Position numbers and translations under genes: made by a program. The notes below the pieces were generated by a model that was not told the DNA's origin, did no database searches, and worked only from the letters and a program-made list of their open reading frames with translations. Shown piece by piece: positions 25,878-35,879 of a stretch of DNA of 64,000 nt. Source of the DNA: 43-108 sp001915545 (GTDB lineage: Bacteria; Bacteroidota; Bacteroidia; Bacteroidales; Bacteroidaceae). The DNA lies in assembly GCA_902491215.1 (NCBI GenBank), contig CABUGV010000002.1:62001-126000 (forward strand), read 5' to 3'. Within the stretch, counting starts at the first letter, position 1. Every line of letters starts with the position of its first letter.

Positions 25878-28800
25878 TCATTTATATTCCTGCCAGCTCT
25901 TTATCTGAATATCCTCAAGGCGTGTCTCGCAGAAAGCCTCTATGAAAGCCCTTGCAAGCCTGTCGTTGGTCATAAGAGGAATGTTATGGTCAATTGCCGC
26001 ACGGCGTATACGGTAACCGTTGGTCAATTCACGTTTCGACCTGTTTTTCGGAATGTTAACTATCAGGTCGAACTTGTGCTCTGCAATCATCTTCATCACA
26101 TTGTTCTCATCTTGAGGTTTCTCGTCCGGCCAGAGCACCGGTGTTGCCTCTATGCCATGCGAATTGAGGAAATCGGCAGTACCAGCTGTGGCATATATCT
26201 TATAACCACGTCCAACAAGCATCTGGCTGGCATCGAGAAGAGCCACCTTCGACTTCGTAGGACCAGAAGAAACAAGAATTGCCTTCTGCGGAATGCGGTA
26301 GCCGGTAGCCATAAGTGCATTGAGAAGGGCCTCATTGAAATCATCGCCGAGACATCCGACCTCGCCTGTAGACGACATGTCCACACCGAGCACAGGGTCG
26401 GCATTCTGCAGACGTGCAAAAGAGAACTGAGAAGCCTTAACACCTATACGGTCTATGTCGAACTCAGACTTGTCCATCGGTGCATACGGAGCATCGAGCA
26501 TGATGCGCGTAGCAGTCTCTATGAAGTTGCGCTTCAACACCTTAGATACAAATGGGAAGCTTCGCGAAGCACGCAGGTTGCATTCTATCACCTTCACTTC
26601 GTTCTTGCGGGCAAGGAACTGTATATTGAAAGGACCGGAAATGTTCAACTCTTTTGCAATGCGGCGGCTTATCTTCTTGATCTGTCTTGCTGTTGCAAAA
26701 TAGATATGCTGAGCAGGGAACACCAGAGTGGCATCGCCTGAATGTACGCCTGCATATTCGATATGTTCCGAAATGGCATACTCAACAACTTCACCATGCT
26801 GTGCAACTGCATCAAACTCAATTTCTTTAGTTTCCTGCATGAACTGAGAAACTACTACAGGATATTCCTTTGAAACCTCGCTCGCCATCTGCAGATAACG
26901 CTCCAGTTCCTCTTCATTGTGGCATACGTTCATAGCAGCACCGCTGAGAACATACGAAGGACGCACGAGTACAGGATAGCCCACCTTTTCAACAAATGTC
27001 TTCACGTCGTCCAAGCTGGTCAACTCCTGCCAAGCCGGCTGGTCAATGCCAAGCTGATCGAGCATAGCAGAGAACTTATTGCGGTTCTCAGCACGGTCAA
27101 TTGATACAGGCGATGTGCCAAGTATAGGAACAGACTGGCGATAAAGCTTCATTGCCAGATTGTTTGGAATCTGACCGCCGACTGAGACGATTACTCCACG
27201 AGGCTGTTCCAAATCTATGATATCGAGAACGCGCTCAAACGAAAGTTCATCGAAGTACAGACGGTCGCACATGTCGTAGTCGGTCGATACTGTCTCTGGG
27301 TTGTAATTTATCATTATAGACTTATATCCCAGATGACGGGCTGTCTGAATGGCATTGACAGAACACCAGTCGAATTCCACTGATGAACCGATTCTGTATG
27401 CACCAGAACCAAGCACAACCACAGATTTCTCGTTCTTATAATAGTTCACGTCATATCCTTCAACAGCATACGTCATGTACAGGTAATTTGTCAAGTCAGG
27501 ATGCTCAGAAGCCACAGTATTTATTCGCTTGACTGCAGGCAAGATGCCTAACTTCTTACGATAAGCACGAACCTCAAGGTTTTCTTTCTCCATGTTGCCG
27601 TTCTCCGGTTTAATGACGAAGCGTGCAATCTGGAAATCTGAGAATCCCAAAACTTTGGCACGGCGCATTACATCTGCCGGAACATCCTCAATCTTGTTGT
27701 ATCCCTGAAGAGTATGCTTGAAATCAACTATATTCTTCAGTCTGCTGATGAACCACGGATCAATTTTAGTAAGCTCGTATATGCGGTCTACAGAGTAACC
27801 CTCCTCCAAAGCCTGAGCTATGGCAAATATACGCAAGTCTGTAGGATTGGCCAGCTCATCGTCCAAATCCTCGAAACGTGTATGGTCGTTGCCAACGAAT
27901 CCGTGCATGCCCTGACCAATCATTCGCAGACCCTTCTGTATGATTTCCTCAAATGAACGTCCGATGGACATTATTTCGCCCACAGACTTCATGCTTGAAC
28001 CGATTCTGCGGGAAACGCCTGCAAACTTCGTCAAGTCCCAACGCGGAATCTTGCAGATGAGATAGTCGAGCGACGGTGCCACATAGGCTGAATTCGGTGT
28101 ACCCATCTCGCCTATCTCGTCGAGTGTATATCCCAAACCGATTTTTGCAGCTACAAACGCAAGCGGATAACCAGTTGCCTTGGAAGCAAGTGCAGATGAA
28201 CGGCTCAGACGAGCATTGACCTCAATGACACGATAGTCGTTGGTCTCAGCATTGAACGCATACTGAATGTTGCACTCACCTACTATACCTAAATGACGTA
28301 TACATTTTTTTGAAAGTTCCTGAAGCATGCTCACCTGCTCCTCTGTCAACGAACATGTAGGAGCAACGACTATCGACTCTCCTGTATGTATGCCAAGCGG
28401 GTCGAAATTCTCCATGCTTGCCACAGTGAAACAATGGTCGTTCGCATCACGGATAACCTCAAACTCAATTTCCTTCCATCCCTTGAGCGATTCCTCCACC
28501 AGAATCTGAGGAGAGAATGTAAACGCACTCTCGGCCAGTTCTATGAATCTTTGTTCGTCAGGACAAATACCGCTGCCCAATCCTCCGAGTGCGTATGCTG
28601 AACGAATCATCACCGGATAACCTATACGGCGTGCAGCAGCAAGTGCATCTTCCATATTCTCCACGGCCTGGCTCACCGGAGTCTTCATTGCTATCTCGTT
28701 GAGCTTTCTCACAAAGAGGTCACGGTCCTCAGTGTTCATTATGGCCTCTACTGATGTACCCAATACTTCCACGCCATACTCTGCAAGCACACCCGTGTTG

Positions 28801-29102
28801 TACAACTCAGTACCGCAGTTGAGCGCCGTCTGTCCACCGAAAGCAAGCAGAATGCCGTCAGGACGCTCTTTCTTGATTATTTCTGTAACGAAATGCGTGT
28901 TCACCGGCAGGAAATATACCCTGTCGGCAATACCTTCCGACGTCTGTATCGTTGCAATATTTGGATTGATCAGAACAGAGCTTATGCCCTCCTCGCGCAA
29001 AGCCTTCAAAGCCTGCGAACCCGAATAGTCAAACTCTCCAGCCTGTCCGATCTTCAGTGCGCCCGATCCCAGGACCAGGACTTTCTTCAGTTTTGTTTTC
29101 AT
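25878..29102 (-). CDS. carB: Carbamoyl-phosphate synthase large subunit
   Basis: 1074 residues, the normal length. Two tandem ATP-grasp halves are visible, each beginning with a carboxyphosphate-type dinucleotide motif: VLVLGSGALKIGQAGEFDYS at the N-terminus and VVLGSGAYRIGSSVEFDWCS near residue 560. The C-terminal MGS-like allosteric domain has ILVSSGPTKSKVALL and IVNIPKNRSKRELTNGYRIR. It makes carbamoyl phosphate from bicarbonate, ammonia (from the CarA glutaminase) and 2 ATP for arginine and pyrimidine synthesis. carA is not adjacent: the upstream neighbour is the M6 peptidase gene behind a terminator, so carB is transcribed alone here, or is a second copy. Confidence 0.95.
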   Translation of the reverse strand: MKTKLKKVLVLGSGALKIGQAGEFDYSGSQALKALREEGISSVLINPNIATIQTSEGIADRVYFLPVNTHFVTEIIKKERPDGILLAFGGQTALNCGTELYNTGVLAEYGVEVLGTSVEAIMNTEDRDLFVRKLNEIAMKTPVSQAVENMEDALAAARRIGYPVMIRSAYALGGLGSGICPDEQRFIELAESAFTFSPQILVEESLKGWKEIEFEVIRDANDHCFTVASMENFDPLGIHTGESIVVAPTCSLTEEQVSMLQELSKKCIRHLGIVGECNIQYAFNAETNDYRVIEVNARLSRSSALASKATGYPLAFVAAKIGLGYTLDEIGEMGTPNSAYVAPSLDYLICKIPRWDLTKFAGVSRRIGSSMKSVGEIMSIGRSFEEIIQKGLRMIGQGMHGFVGNDHTRFEDLDDELANPTDLRIFAIAQALEEGYSVDRIYELTKIDPWFISRLKNIVDFKHTLQGYNKIEDVPADVMRRAKVLGFSDFQIARFVIKPENGNMEKENLEVRAYRKKLGILPAVKRINTVASEHPDLTNYLYMTYAVEGYDVNYYKNEKSVVVLGSGAYRIGSSVEFDWCSVNAIQTARHLGYKSIMINYNPETVSTDYDMCDRLYFDELSFERVLDIIDLEQPRGVIVSVGGQIPNNLAMKLYRQSVPILGTSPVSIDRAENRNKFSAMLDQLGIDQPAWQELTSLDDVKTFVEKVGYPVLVRPSYVLSGAAMNVCHNEEELERYLQMASEVSKEYPVVVSQFMQETKEIEFDAVAQHGEVVEYAISEHIEYAGVHSGDATLVFPAQHIYFATARQIKKISRRIAKELNISGPFNIQFLARKNEVKVIECNLRASRSFPFVSKVLKRNFIETATRIMLDAPYAPMDKSEFDIDRIGVKASQFSFARLQNADPVLGVDMSSTGEVGCLGDDFNEALLNALMATGYRIPQKAILVSSGPTKSKVALLDASQMLVGRGYKIYATAGTADFLNSHGIEATPVLWPDEKPQDENNVMKMIAEHKFDLIVNIPKNRSKRELTNGYRIRRAAIDHNIPLMTNDRLARAFIEAFCETRLEDIQIKSWQEYK

Positions 29103-29357
29103 GTTGGTTTATTATGTTTTTAATAGATTCGATAAGCAACAAAGAATGTGATAATACATCAACACTTGTTTGCAACATGTCGTAAAGAAACAACATATTT
29201 TGAAAAAAACAAATAGTTAAAGACCACTTTCGGAAATTCCAAAATAAAAAAACAATCACTAAAGGCGATATACGTATCTTCACAACATACACAACAAGCC
29301 GAAACAGGATTTCAGATTGTTGCCGTATACAATAACATCAACAAATATAAAAATAAA
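29103..29357. other. AT-rich intergenic region upstream of carB
   Basis: No gene, RNA or repeat is recognisable. On the minus strand an exact TATATTTG is at 29342-29349, about 240 bp from the carB start; if used it would give a long leader. No better promoter match is nearer. The rest of the gap to the M6 stop at 29416 is the M6 terminator. Confidence 0.4.
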
Positions 29358-29402
29358 AAATGCCGGCATTCTACAAATTTTGTTTGTAATCCGCCGACAT
29401 TT
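29358..29402 (-). terminator. Hairpin terminator after the M6 peptidase gene
   Basis: AAATGCCGGC (29358-29366 region) pairs with GCCGACATTT (29393-29402), with an inner stem TACAAA (29372-29377) / TTTGTA (29383-29388). On the minus strand it is followed by T-rich sequence. Confidence 0.65.
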
Positions 29403-29415
29403 TATAAACAATCAT

Positions 29416-32400
29416 TTATCTGATAAGAAATTTACGTCTTTCTATAATGTATATTCCCTTAGGCAATGTTTTTCTTGCTTCAGCCATCGTTGTCCGGCTC
29501 ATAACCCGACGACCGTCGACAGCATATACATCAACCAAACGTTCATCCTCGGACGGCATCTCTATATCTGTAGAAATATAAGTGCCATATACTACAATGT
29601 CCTTTTCAGGCATGTACTCATAAGGGATGTCCCAACCTGAGAATTCATACCCATCAATTTCAGGCACTTCTATCGGTACAATTTTCTCGCCACTCCTTAA
29701 AGGAACAACTGCAAAAACATTGCCGTCAATCATATATGTAATCTTATAGACATCCGATTGGGATTGATGAAACCACTCAAATTTATTACTTTCATATTTA
29801 AAGCCAGAATCAGTCTTTATAGTAATAAAACATTCATACCATGTATCATTATTAATTCCTTTAATAATAAATCGGGACAAATCAGGATCTATATTTATTT
29901 GACGTGCATATTGTGGTTCATTTTTAGGATAATAAGTCAAAACACATTCGTTTAAGACATAAGTTCCTTTATTCACAGAATAACAGACTTCAGAAAGATC
30001 TCTTTCACGTGAAACTACAGACATTATGTAGACCTGAGGAGTAATTACATTAGGATTAAAAGACTTCCATTCACCCCAAAGAGTATCATTATTCAAAGCA
30101 GAATATGCTATATAATTTATTTCAGTACTTCCTATACTATTATTAGGCAATATGCAAGTATATGGATTAGAGAAATCTTCACTGACAATATCTTTTACAG
30201 CTATTTCTCCAGTATTTGTTGTAAACCACTTGAAGCCGTGTACGCGATAAACACTATCAACTCCTTGATAATAAATTCCGGAAAGAACAACATCACCATA
30301 ATAGTTGTTATAGGCCTCAAAAGTTGTAACTCTACTATCTCCACAAGAGGCAATAACAGGCAAACCATCATTCACGTGATCAGCACGTACCCATATGCTG
30401 TCACGTAATTTTTCCAGAAACAAATCTGATTGCATCACATATAAATCCAACATTTCATCATCACTATAATTAGAAAATTTGTAATCAGAAAATAAATTGT
30501 AATAACAATTATTATTTCTTTCATTATAAGAACCAATATATTTACCGCTTATAGGACCAGAAGTTATATTTTCAGATTCTTCTATCGATGTTATATTTCC
30601 TTGAAAATAACAACCATCAGCACTTCCAATTCCAATAATACCACCCATAAATAACCCTTCTGCAACAACCACTCCGTTGTTTACAATTATCTCACCAATA
30701 GAATTTGTATAATTAATTGAACCTACGACATAACAATCCTTCACAGCTCCCATATATCCTGTCCCCATTATACCTCCTACAGGATTACCACCTGATATAG
30801 TACCTGTAAAAGCACATCTTTCAACTACACATGGGAATATATCATTGTACAATCCGACACCAACAATACCACCAACACCAACAAAACCGTTATTGTCATT
30901 AGGCAATGCATTTGAAACTATATTACTTTCTACAATTGTCAGGTCATGAATATAACCGTCAAAATTAGCAAAGAACCCCGCACAACCACTGTTTGTTTTA
31001 ATGTACATGTTGCTTATTGAATGTCCGTCACCATCGAATTCGCCATTGAAGCCATCATTTTCGCCATCAAATGTCCCATCATTATAACGTGAACGTATTG
31101 GATTCCAAAATACACCTTTATTTCCTTTCAAGTCTATGTCACAAGTCAATTTAACAATTTCCCCGGCAAAATAATAACCATTCCATACCAGATTATTAAA
31201 TGCAAGCAAATCACTATAATCACTTATAAGATGAGGGTCTTTCTTATCACCAATACTAGAAAATTGCGTGGCCAATCTTTCAATACCTGAATAAATTACA
31301 CTTTCATCCAATGTTACAGCATAAATCCTTACTTCTACAGGAAAAGAAGAAGGTAAATCATTTAGAACTGTTTTTTGAGCTATATCTTTATCTTTTTTTA
31401 TATAATTCCAGGAATTTGTTCCTTCCTCTTTCCATTGGATACCACATTCAAGCACTTTATCACCTGTACATATCCATGGAATTATTATCTCAGAATCACT
31501 ACTACTAAATGTATCATCAAATAATACAGTAACACCAGTCTGCTCATGTTTTAAGATTGGATGGTCACCTACTAATATCCAAGTATTTGTATTTTCAGAC
31601 ATGTTCAACCGATCAATAATATTCTGTGAAGATAATTCTTCCTTTGTACACTTTTCAGCATGTGCATCAGTATATACTCCGGTATAAAAACAGTTTCTTA
31701 CGGTACATTGATCTCTATAATGTCCTATAATTTCATGAACTTCGCTATAAATGTATTGTTCTGTAAAAATTTCAGACGAAGAATAACAATTATTTATATA
31801 TAAATCCCTTCCACTGACACTTCCAACTATGCCTCCTATTGAAACAGATGAGTGATTTCTTTCAACTCGCTTAGCAGATATATTTCCAAGATTATAGCAA
31901 TTGCTAACTTTTGCGTTACCACCCATTGAACTACAAATACCTCCAGCAGAAGTACCGCCAACAAGAATATTTAGACTTCCTTTATTTATGCATCCATCAA
32001 TAACAGCATAATTCAAAGAGCAAATACCTCCCATTGAACCACTTTGAGAATCTCCATTCAATTCGTAAGCTTCAAGTGTGGCATTGTTGATGCAATTATA
32101 TATTTTACCATGCAAATCATTACTACCTCTTGATGAATTGCTATTTAATTCAGCTATTCCACCTAAACTATAATTATTGTTGGCAACTAATTTTCCATTG
32201 AAAACGCAATCCGCTATTATATTATAATTAACATTACATATTCCACCACAATCCATCCTTATAGATTTTGCTTCAATTTCAGATTTACAAGACAATATAC
32301 ATCCGTAATTCATATAGCACAATCCTCCTAGAGATATCTTTTCTTTTAATGGTATCAAATTGGATAATCTTACGCTGCATTTTGAAATCGTACCCAAATT

Positions 32401-35400
32401 ATAATAACTAATAGTCGAAAATCTATCACTAAATTTCGGAGTTTCTATACCATCTGCTTCTATATTCAAATCGGTCACAACTGAATTCTCACCTAAAGTT
32501 ACAAAAAGAGGTTCCAGATTACCTTGCATTGTCAATGTAAATCCATTTCCGTCAAAATACCCATTAAAAGTTCCATTAATATCATTTTTCGATGGATTCA
32601 TTATAAACGAATTCCCCAATACGAAGAATAATCCAGAACAGTCATTTCCATTTTGTATAGTAGATTTTAAAAGTTCCCAGTCTTGTTCACCACTGATAAC
32701 AAATGGTGCATCAGAAGTTCCTTTTCCTTTCTCAAATCCAAGTGTGGTAAAACTTTTTATTTCACCATAAGCCATTTTGTTTAACGGCAGAACTGCATAT
32801 GCACGGTAATATATATGTGTATTCTTGGGCAGATCTTCCAATAACACTACATCTTCATCATTCATAGGTACATTTATCCAATATTTTGAATCGGTACTCC
32901 ATTGAACTCCACACTCAGAATAAGTCAAAATACCACTATAAGCAGTACAATGAAATTCTGCAGTATTGTTAGCAACAAACTTTGGTTTCTCTGTTAATAT
33001 AAAAACATCATAATCAGCATCAATTTTCAAATTATCGATTAATGCGAGCTCATACTCACCTATTCCATAACTTGTACCATCTCCACGTCTGACATAATCT
33101 GCAACAAAAGATATTTCATAAGTAGATGTCAGCTGCGGTAATTTTATATATACGACAGATGTATCATTCAAAATTTCCTCTACATACGGCATTCCATCTT
33201 CATATGAGGATTCGATATTTGCCAGATTATTCCAAGGCCCATCTGGAGATAATCTATAATCAATCTCCATATCCCTTAGCTTGTTTAAAAATTTAAATGA
33301 AAGCATAGCGCATTTCATTCCTGAAAAATCAAATTGGGGCAAAATAATCCTCGTTTTTTGATTAGCATAATCTTTATTATCGTATGCACAGAAAATAAGC
33401 ATTTTGTCATCATTCTCAAACAAACTGTCAACTTTCCAATCTGTATTACCTATGATATGTTCTTGTTTCCAATTGGAGTTCATGATACCTGAACTAAAAT
33501 CTTCACGGAAAATTTTTGTATGCATAACTCCAACAACTGTTCTGGCCTCTCGCGTATTAACGCTAATCCATTTGTCTTTGATTTCATCATAACAGAACAA
33601 CTTGTAATAATACAAATTACGTTCGTCCAAATTATTATGAATATAAGACAATCCGTTACCTAAATATATGACAGAACCTCCTCCATTAATCGTCTCACCA
33701 ATATTATATAAACGATTTTCAGGAGTTCCAAAAATCGGTTCTTTACTAACTGCCAACATGACTATAACATTCTTTTTCATTTTCCAAGAAAGAGCAACAG
33801 AGGATTCTGTGGTTTCCGATACAACAAAGCTATACGCATCAGTACAACCTGCATAATTAAAAGTAACATACCTGTTTTCTGCATCTTCCTCTATTTCTGT
33901 AATAGATAAATCCGTGGGAGCACCATTCCAATTAATCATACCAGGTTTAGAATAATCTGTTAACTCCTTAACATTCAAAGTCCCAGGAAAAGGAGTTGAC
34001 GGACTATTGACATTTCCATATGACTCCGGAATCTCATTTGGTATTGAAAATTCAGAATTAGCACATAAAGGATAAAACTGTTGCCTATGTTTAGCATTTA
34101 TACTATTGGAATAGTAACGACTTAACCCTTCTGATGCACGATAGATCATAAGTCCATTTCCAGGTATGCATGAATCAAAGCCATTTTTGCTTCTATATTC
34201 AACAAGAAAATATTCATCTTCTGTCTGTGTGTTTATTCTAACAAAACCTTCTTCAGACTTTGGATACAACGTGACATAAGTGGCTTCATTGAACATTTTC
34301 GGTTCAGCCCATCCAAAATCATATATTTTGACATATGGATTAAAATGAGCAGGACATGCCCCATCACCATTCCAGTTTCCAGAAGCCATCAAATCCCAAT
34401 TTCCGGTTCCTTCATATTGTCCACCAGTTTTATAATTTGTATCATAAAAGTCCATGCATCCAAGTACGTGCCCCAACTCATGGCAAATTACACCAATATG
34501 TGTAATATTGCTTCCCCTAGAGCCACGGATTTCCGGTGAACAAGAATACTTATTTATCATTTTACCGTCAAGTCTGGCTGATATGCTCCACGAATGAGCC
34601 CAAATGCAATCACTGCCTCCACCAGCCTCTTCGCCCGGACCAGCATAGATTATATGTACACCGTCTACTGTACCATCGCCATCGTTGTCGTAATCAGCAT
34701 AATTGACATCTGCATCTGCCATCGTAACAGCTTCAAGAGCCATTTCATGAGGTCTCAAATCTTGCCCAAGACCATTATTGCCACCATAATAAGCACGTAC
34801 ATTGGCAAGATGATAAACACCAGCAACGTCTGTCGTCAAATCCAGTTTTCCGAAAGAGTTCTCACGATAAAAATCGCGCACACTTCCGTAACGACCATCA
34901 CCTGTATAATCGAGCTGGTTCATGAGCATCTCGAAATCCTGCTTGGTCTTCTGAAACTTATAATCTTGAAAATCAACCAGTATGAGCAACATTTTTCTTG
35001 TGCCTACAATAGGTTTCTTGCTGTCGGACAAACTGGCTATCGTACGCCGACGAGCCTCTGCGGCCTGATTAAGCATATTGACCTGACGTGAAGAAAATGC
35101 GAGCTTCTTATCAATGGTCTGAAGCCTCATCCTCACATTTACATTACGTTCGTTAATATTAACGGCCAACATATCAGTTGGTTTCAAATCGCCATTGGAA
35201 TCAATATCTGCAAACACAAGGTTACCATGCGAATCATAGAGAAGTGTGTAACCATCTTCACTTTCCGCCCACTTTACAAACTCACTGCCGTGCAGACGTA
35301 TTTTCACAATTGTACCATCGGGTTGTTTGAAATCAATCCAACCAGGATACGCAATGACTGCACTGCATATCTGCGCCACGGCAAAAGCCACAGCAAAAAA

Positions 35401-35421
35401 CAAGAACTTGATTTTTTTCAT
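29416..35421 (-). CDS. Giant secreted M6-family metalloprotease with GLUG-like repeats and T9SS-like C-terminus
   Basis: 2001 residues. A signal peptide (MKKIKFLFFAVAFAVAQICS) and propeptide-like region precede an M6 (immune inhibitor A type) domain with the zinc site HELGHVLGCMD, H314, H318 and D324, and the LMASGNWNG landmark. Residues about 530-970 contain fibronectin-like and jelly-roll-like beta domains. Two blocks (about 1030-1230 and 1510-1600) carry at least nine GG(I/L)-centred GLUG-like repeats, such as GGIVGVGLYND and GGIMGTGYMG. A Listeria-Bacteroides-type repeat (GYEFSGWDIP) is near 1930. The end reads YAVDGRRVMS...LPKGIYIIERRKFLI, like a type A T9SS sorting domain. It is probably cell-surface anchored or released and may degrade host protein (inference). 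The repeat part is markedly AT-rich. Confidence 0.85.
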   Translation of the reverse strand: MKKIKFLFFAVAFAVAQICSAVIAYPGWIDFKQPDGTIVKIRLHGSEFVKWAESEDGYTLLYDSHGNLVFADIDSNGDLKPTDMLAVNINERNVNVRMRLQTIDKKLAFSSRQVNMLNQAAEARRRTIASLSDSKKPIVGTRKMLLILVDFQDYKFQKTKQDFEMLMNQLDYTGDGRYGSVRDFYRENSFGKLDLTTDVAGVYHLANVRAYYGGNNGLGQDLRPHEMALEAVTMADADVNYADYDNDGDGTVDGVHIIYAGPGEEAGGGSDCIWAHSWSISARLDGKMINKYSCSPEIRGSRGSNITHIGVICHELGHVLGCMDFYDTNYKTGGQYEGTGNWDLMASGNWNGDGACPAHFNPYVKIYDFGWAEPKMFNEATYVTLYPKSEEGFVRINTQTEDEYFLVEYRSKNGFDSCIPGNGLMIYRASEGLSRYYSNSINAKHRQQFYPLCANSEFSIPNEIPESYGNVNSPSTPFPGTLNVKELTDYSKPGMINWNGAPTDLSITEIEEDAENRYVTFNYAGCTDAYSFVVSETTESSVALSWKMKKNVIVMLAVSKEPIFGTPENRLYNIGETINGGGSVIYLGNGLSYIHNNLDERNLYYYKLFCYDEIKDKWISVNTREARTVVGVMHTKIFREDFSSGIMNSNWKQEHIIGNTDWKVDSLFENDDKMLIFCAYDNKDYANQKTRIILPQFDFSGMKCAMLSFKFLNKLRDMEIDYRLSPDGPWNNLANIESSYEDGMPYVEEILNDTSVVYIKLPQLTSTYEISFVADYVRRGDGTSYGIGEYELALIDNLKIDADYDVFILTEKPKFVANNTAEFHCTAYSGILTYSECGVQWSTDSKYWINVPMNDEDVVLLEDLPKNTHIYYRAYAVLPLNKMAYGEIKSFTTLGFEKGKGTSDAPFVISGEQDWELLKSTIQNGNDCSGLFFVLGNSFIMNPSKNDINGTFNGYFDGNGFTLTMQGNLEPLFVTLGENSVVTDLNIEADGIETPKFSDRFSTISYYNLGTISKCSVRLSNLIPLKEKISLGGLCYMNYGCILSCKSEIEAKSIRMDCGGICNVNYNIIADCVFNGKLVANNNYSLGGIAELNSNSSRGSNDLHGKIYNCINNATLEAYELNGDSQSGSMGGICSLNYAVIDGCINKGSLNILVGGTSAGGICSSMGGNAKVSNCYNLGNISAKRVERNHSSVSIGGIVGSVSGRDLYINNCYSSSEIFTEQYIYSEVHEIIGHYRDQCTVRNCFYTGVYTDAHAEKCTKEELSSQNIIDRLNMSENTNTWILVGDHPILKHEQTGVTVLFDDTFSSSDSEIIIPWICTGDKVLECGIQWKEEGTNSWNYIKKDKDIAQKTVLNDLPSSFPVEVRIYAVTLDESVIYSGIERLATQFSSIGDKKDPHLISDYSDLLAFNNLVWNGYYFAGEIVKLTCDIDLKGNKGVFWNPIRSRYNDGTFDGENDGFNGEFDGDGHSISNMYIKTNSGCAGFFANFDGYIHDLTIVESNIVSNALPNDNNGFVGVGGIVGVGLYNDIFPCVVERCAFTGTISGGNPVGGIMGTGYMGAVKDCYVVGSINYTNSIGEIIVNNGVVVAEGLFMGGIIGIGSADGCYFQGNITSIEESENITSGPISGKYIGSYNERNNNCYYNLFSDYKFSNYSDDEMLDLYVMQSDLFLEKLRDSIWVRADHVNDGLPVIASCGDSRVTTFEAYNNYYGDVVLSGIYYQGVDSVYRVHGFKWFTTNTGEIAVKDIVSEDFSNPYTCILPNNSIGSTEINYIAYSALNNDTLWGEWKSFNPNVITPQVYIMSVVSRERDLSEVCYSVNKGTYVLNECVLTYYPKNEPQYARQINIDPDLSRFIIKGINNDTWYECFITIKTDSGFKYESNKFEWFHQSQSDVYKITYMIDGNVFAVVPLRSGEKIVPIEVPEIDGYEFSGWDIPYEYMPEKDIVVYGTYISTDIEMPSEDERLVDVYAVDGRRVMSRTTMAEARKTLPKGIYIIERRKFLIR

Positions 35422-35498
35422 AAGTGCTTTACCCCACTATTTTATTAACACAAAAATTTATAAACACCCCCAACTTATATATTTGTTCGTAGGTATGG

Positions 35499-35506
35499 CA
35501 AAGATA
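35499..35506 (-). promoter_or_regulatory. Putative -7 element for the M6 peptidase gene
   Basis: The complement reads TATCTTTG, an exact TAnnTTTG match 78 bp upstream of the ATG. No TTTG is found at the -33 spacing. Confidence 0.45.
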
Positions 35507-35650
35507 ATACAAAAAACATTAAAATAAAATATCCATCCTTAAAACCATAATAAACTACAATGTATCCGAATCATAAAAAACGACAAGCGATATAAAAACA
35601 GAAATGAAAATCCTTATTTTCTCCTAAAAACTAAAAACAATAAAACTGCG

Positions 35651-35716
35651 GGCGCTCAGAAAGATCATTCCGAGGGCTCAAAAAATTAATTACGAGCGCT
35701 CGCAGATATTTAGAAT
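35651..35716. repeat. Phased triple repeat element, copy 1
   Basis: Three 8-bp cores start exactly 22 bp apart: GGCGCTCA (35651), AGGGCTCA (35673) and AGCGCTCG (35695). The third lies in the perfect palindrome CGAGCGCTCG (35693-35702). The spacers are AT-rich; the second is AAAAATTAATTACG. The same architecture occurs at 48492-48557 and 63674-63739. Confidence 0.85.
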
Positions 35717-35785
35717 GTTAAGAGCTGGCAGAAAAGCGACGTACGGAATGGCGGACGAAAGATACACCACAAAAAAATAAAAAGA

Positions 35786-35850
35786 AAGCGCGATACAGCA
35801 CAGCAGATAAATCATCAAAAGTTATTTATCAACTATGCCGTATCGCGCTT
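35786..35850 (-). terminator. Hairpin terminator after the copper ATPase gene
   Basis: A 15-bp arm AAGCGCGATACAGCA (35786-35800) pairs at 14 positions with TGCCGTATCGCGCTT (35836-35850); inner arms GATAAAT / ATTTATC extend it. On the minus strand a T-rich run follows. Confidence 0.75.
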
Positions 35851-35879
35851 ATACTATAGTTCAGGAAAAAGGATGTATT

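Larger units (their letters stand above)
35422..35785. other. Intergenic region upstream of the M6 gene
   Basis: It holds the M6 -7 element (35499-35506) and the phased repeat element at 35651-35716. No open frame of note or RNA gene is seen. The remaining sequence is AT-rich. Confidence 0.5.

Noticed and set aside
35651..35716. The phased repeats as a small CRISPR array.
   Set aside because: The conserved core is only 8 bp, there are three units at each of three loci, the spacers resemble each other between loci, and no cas genes are present.
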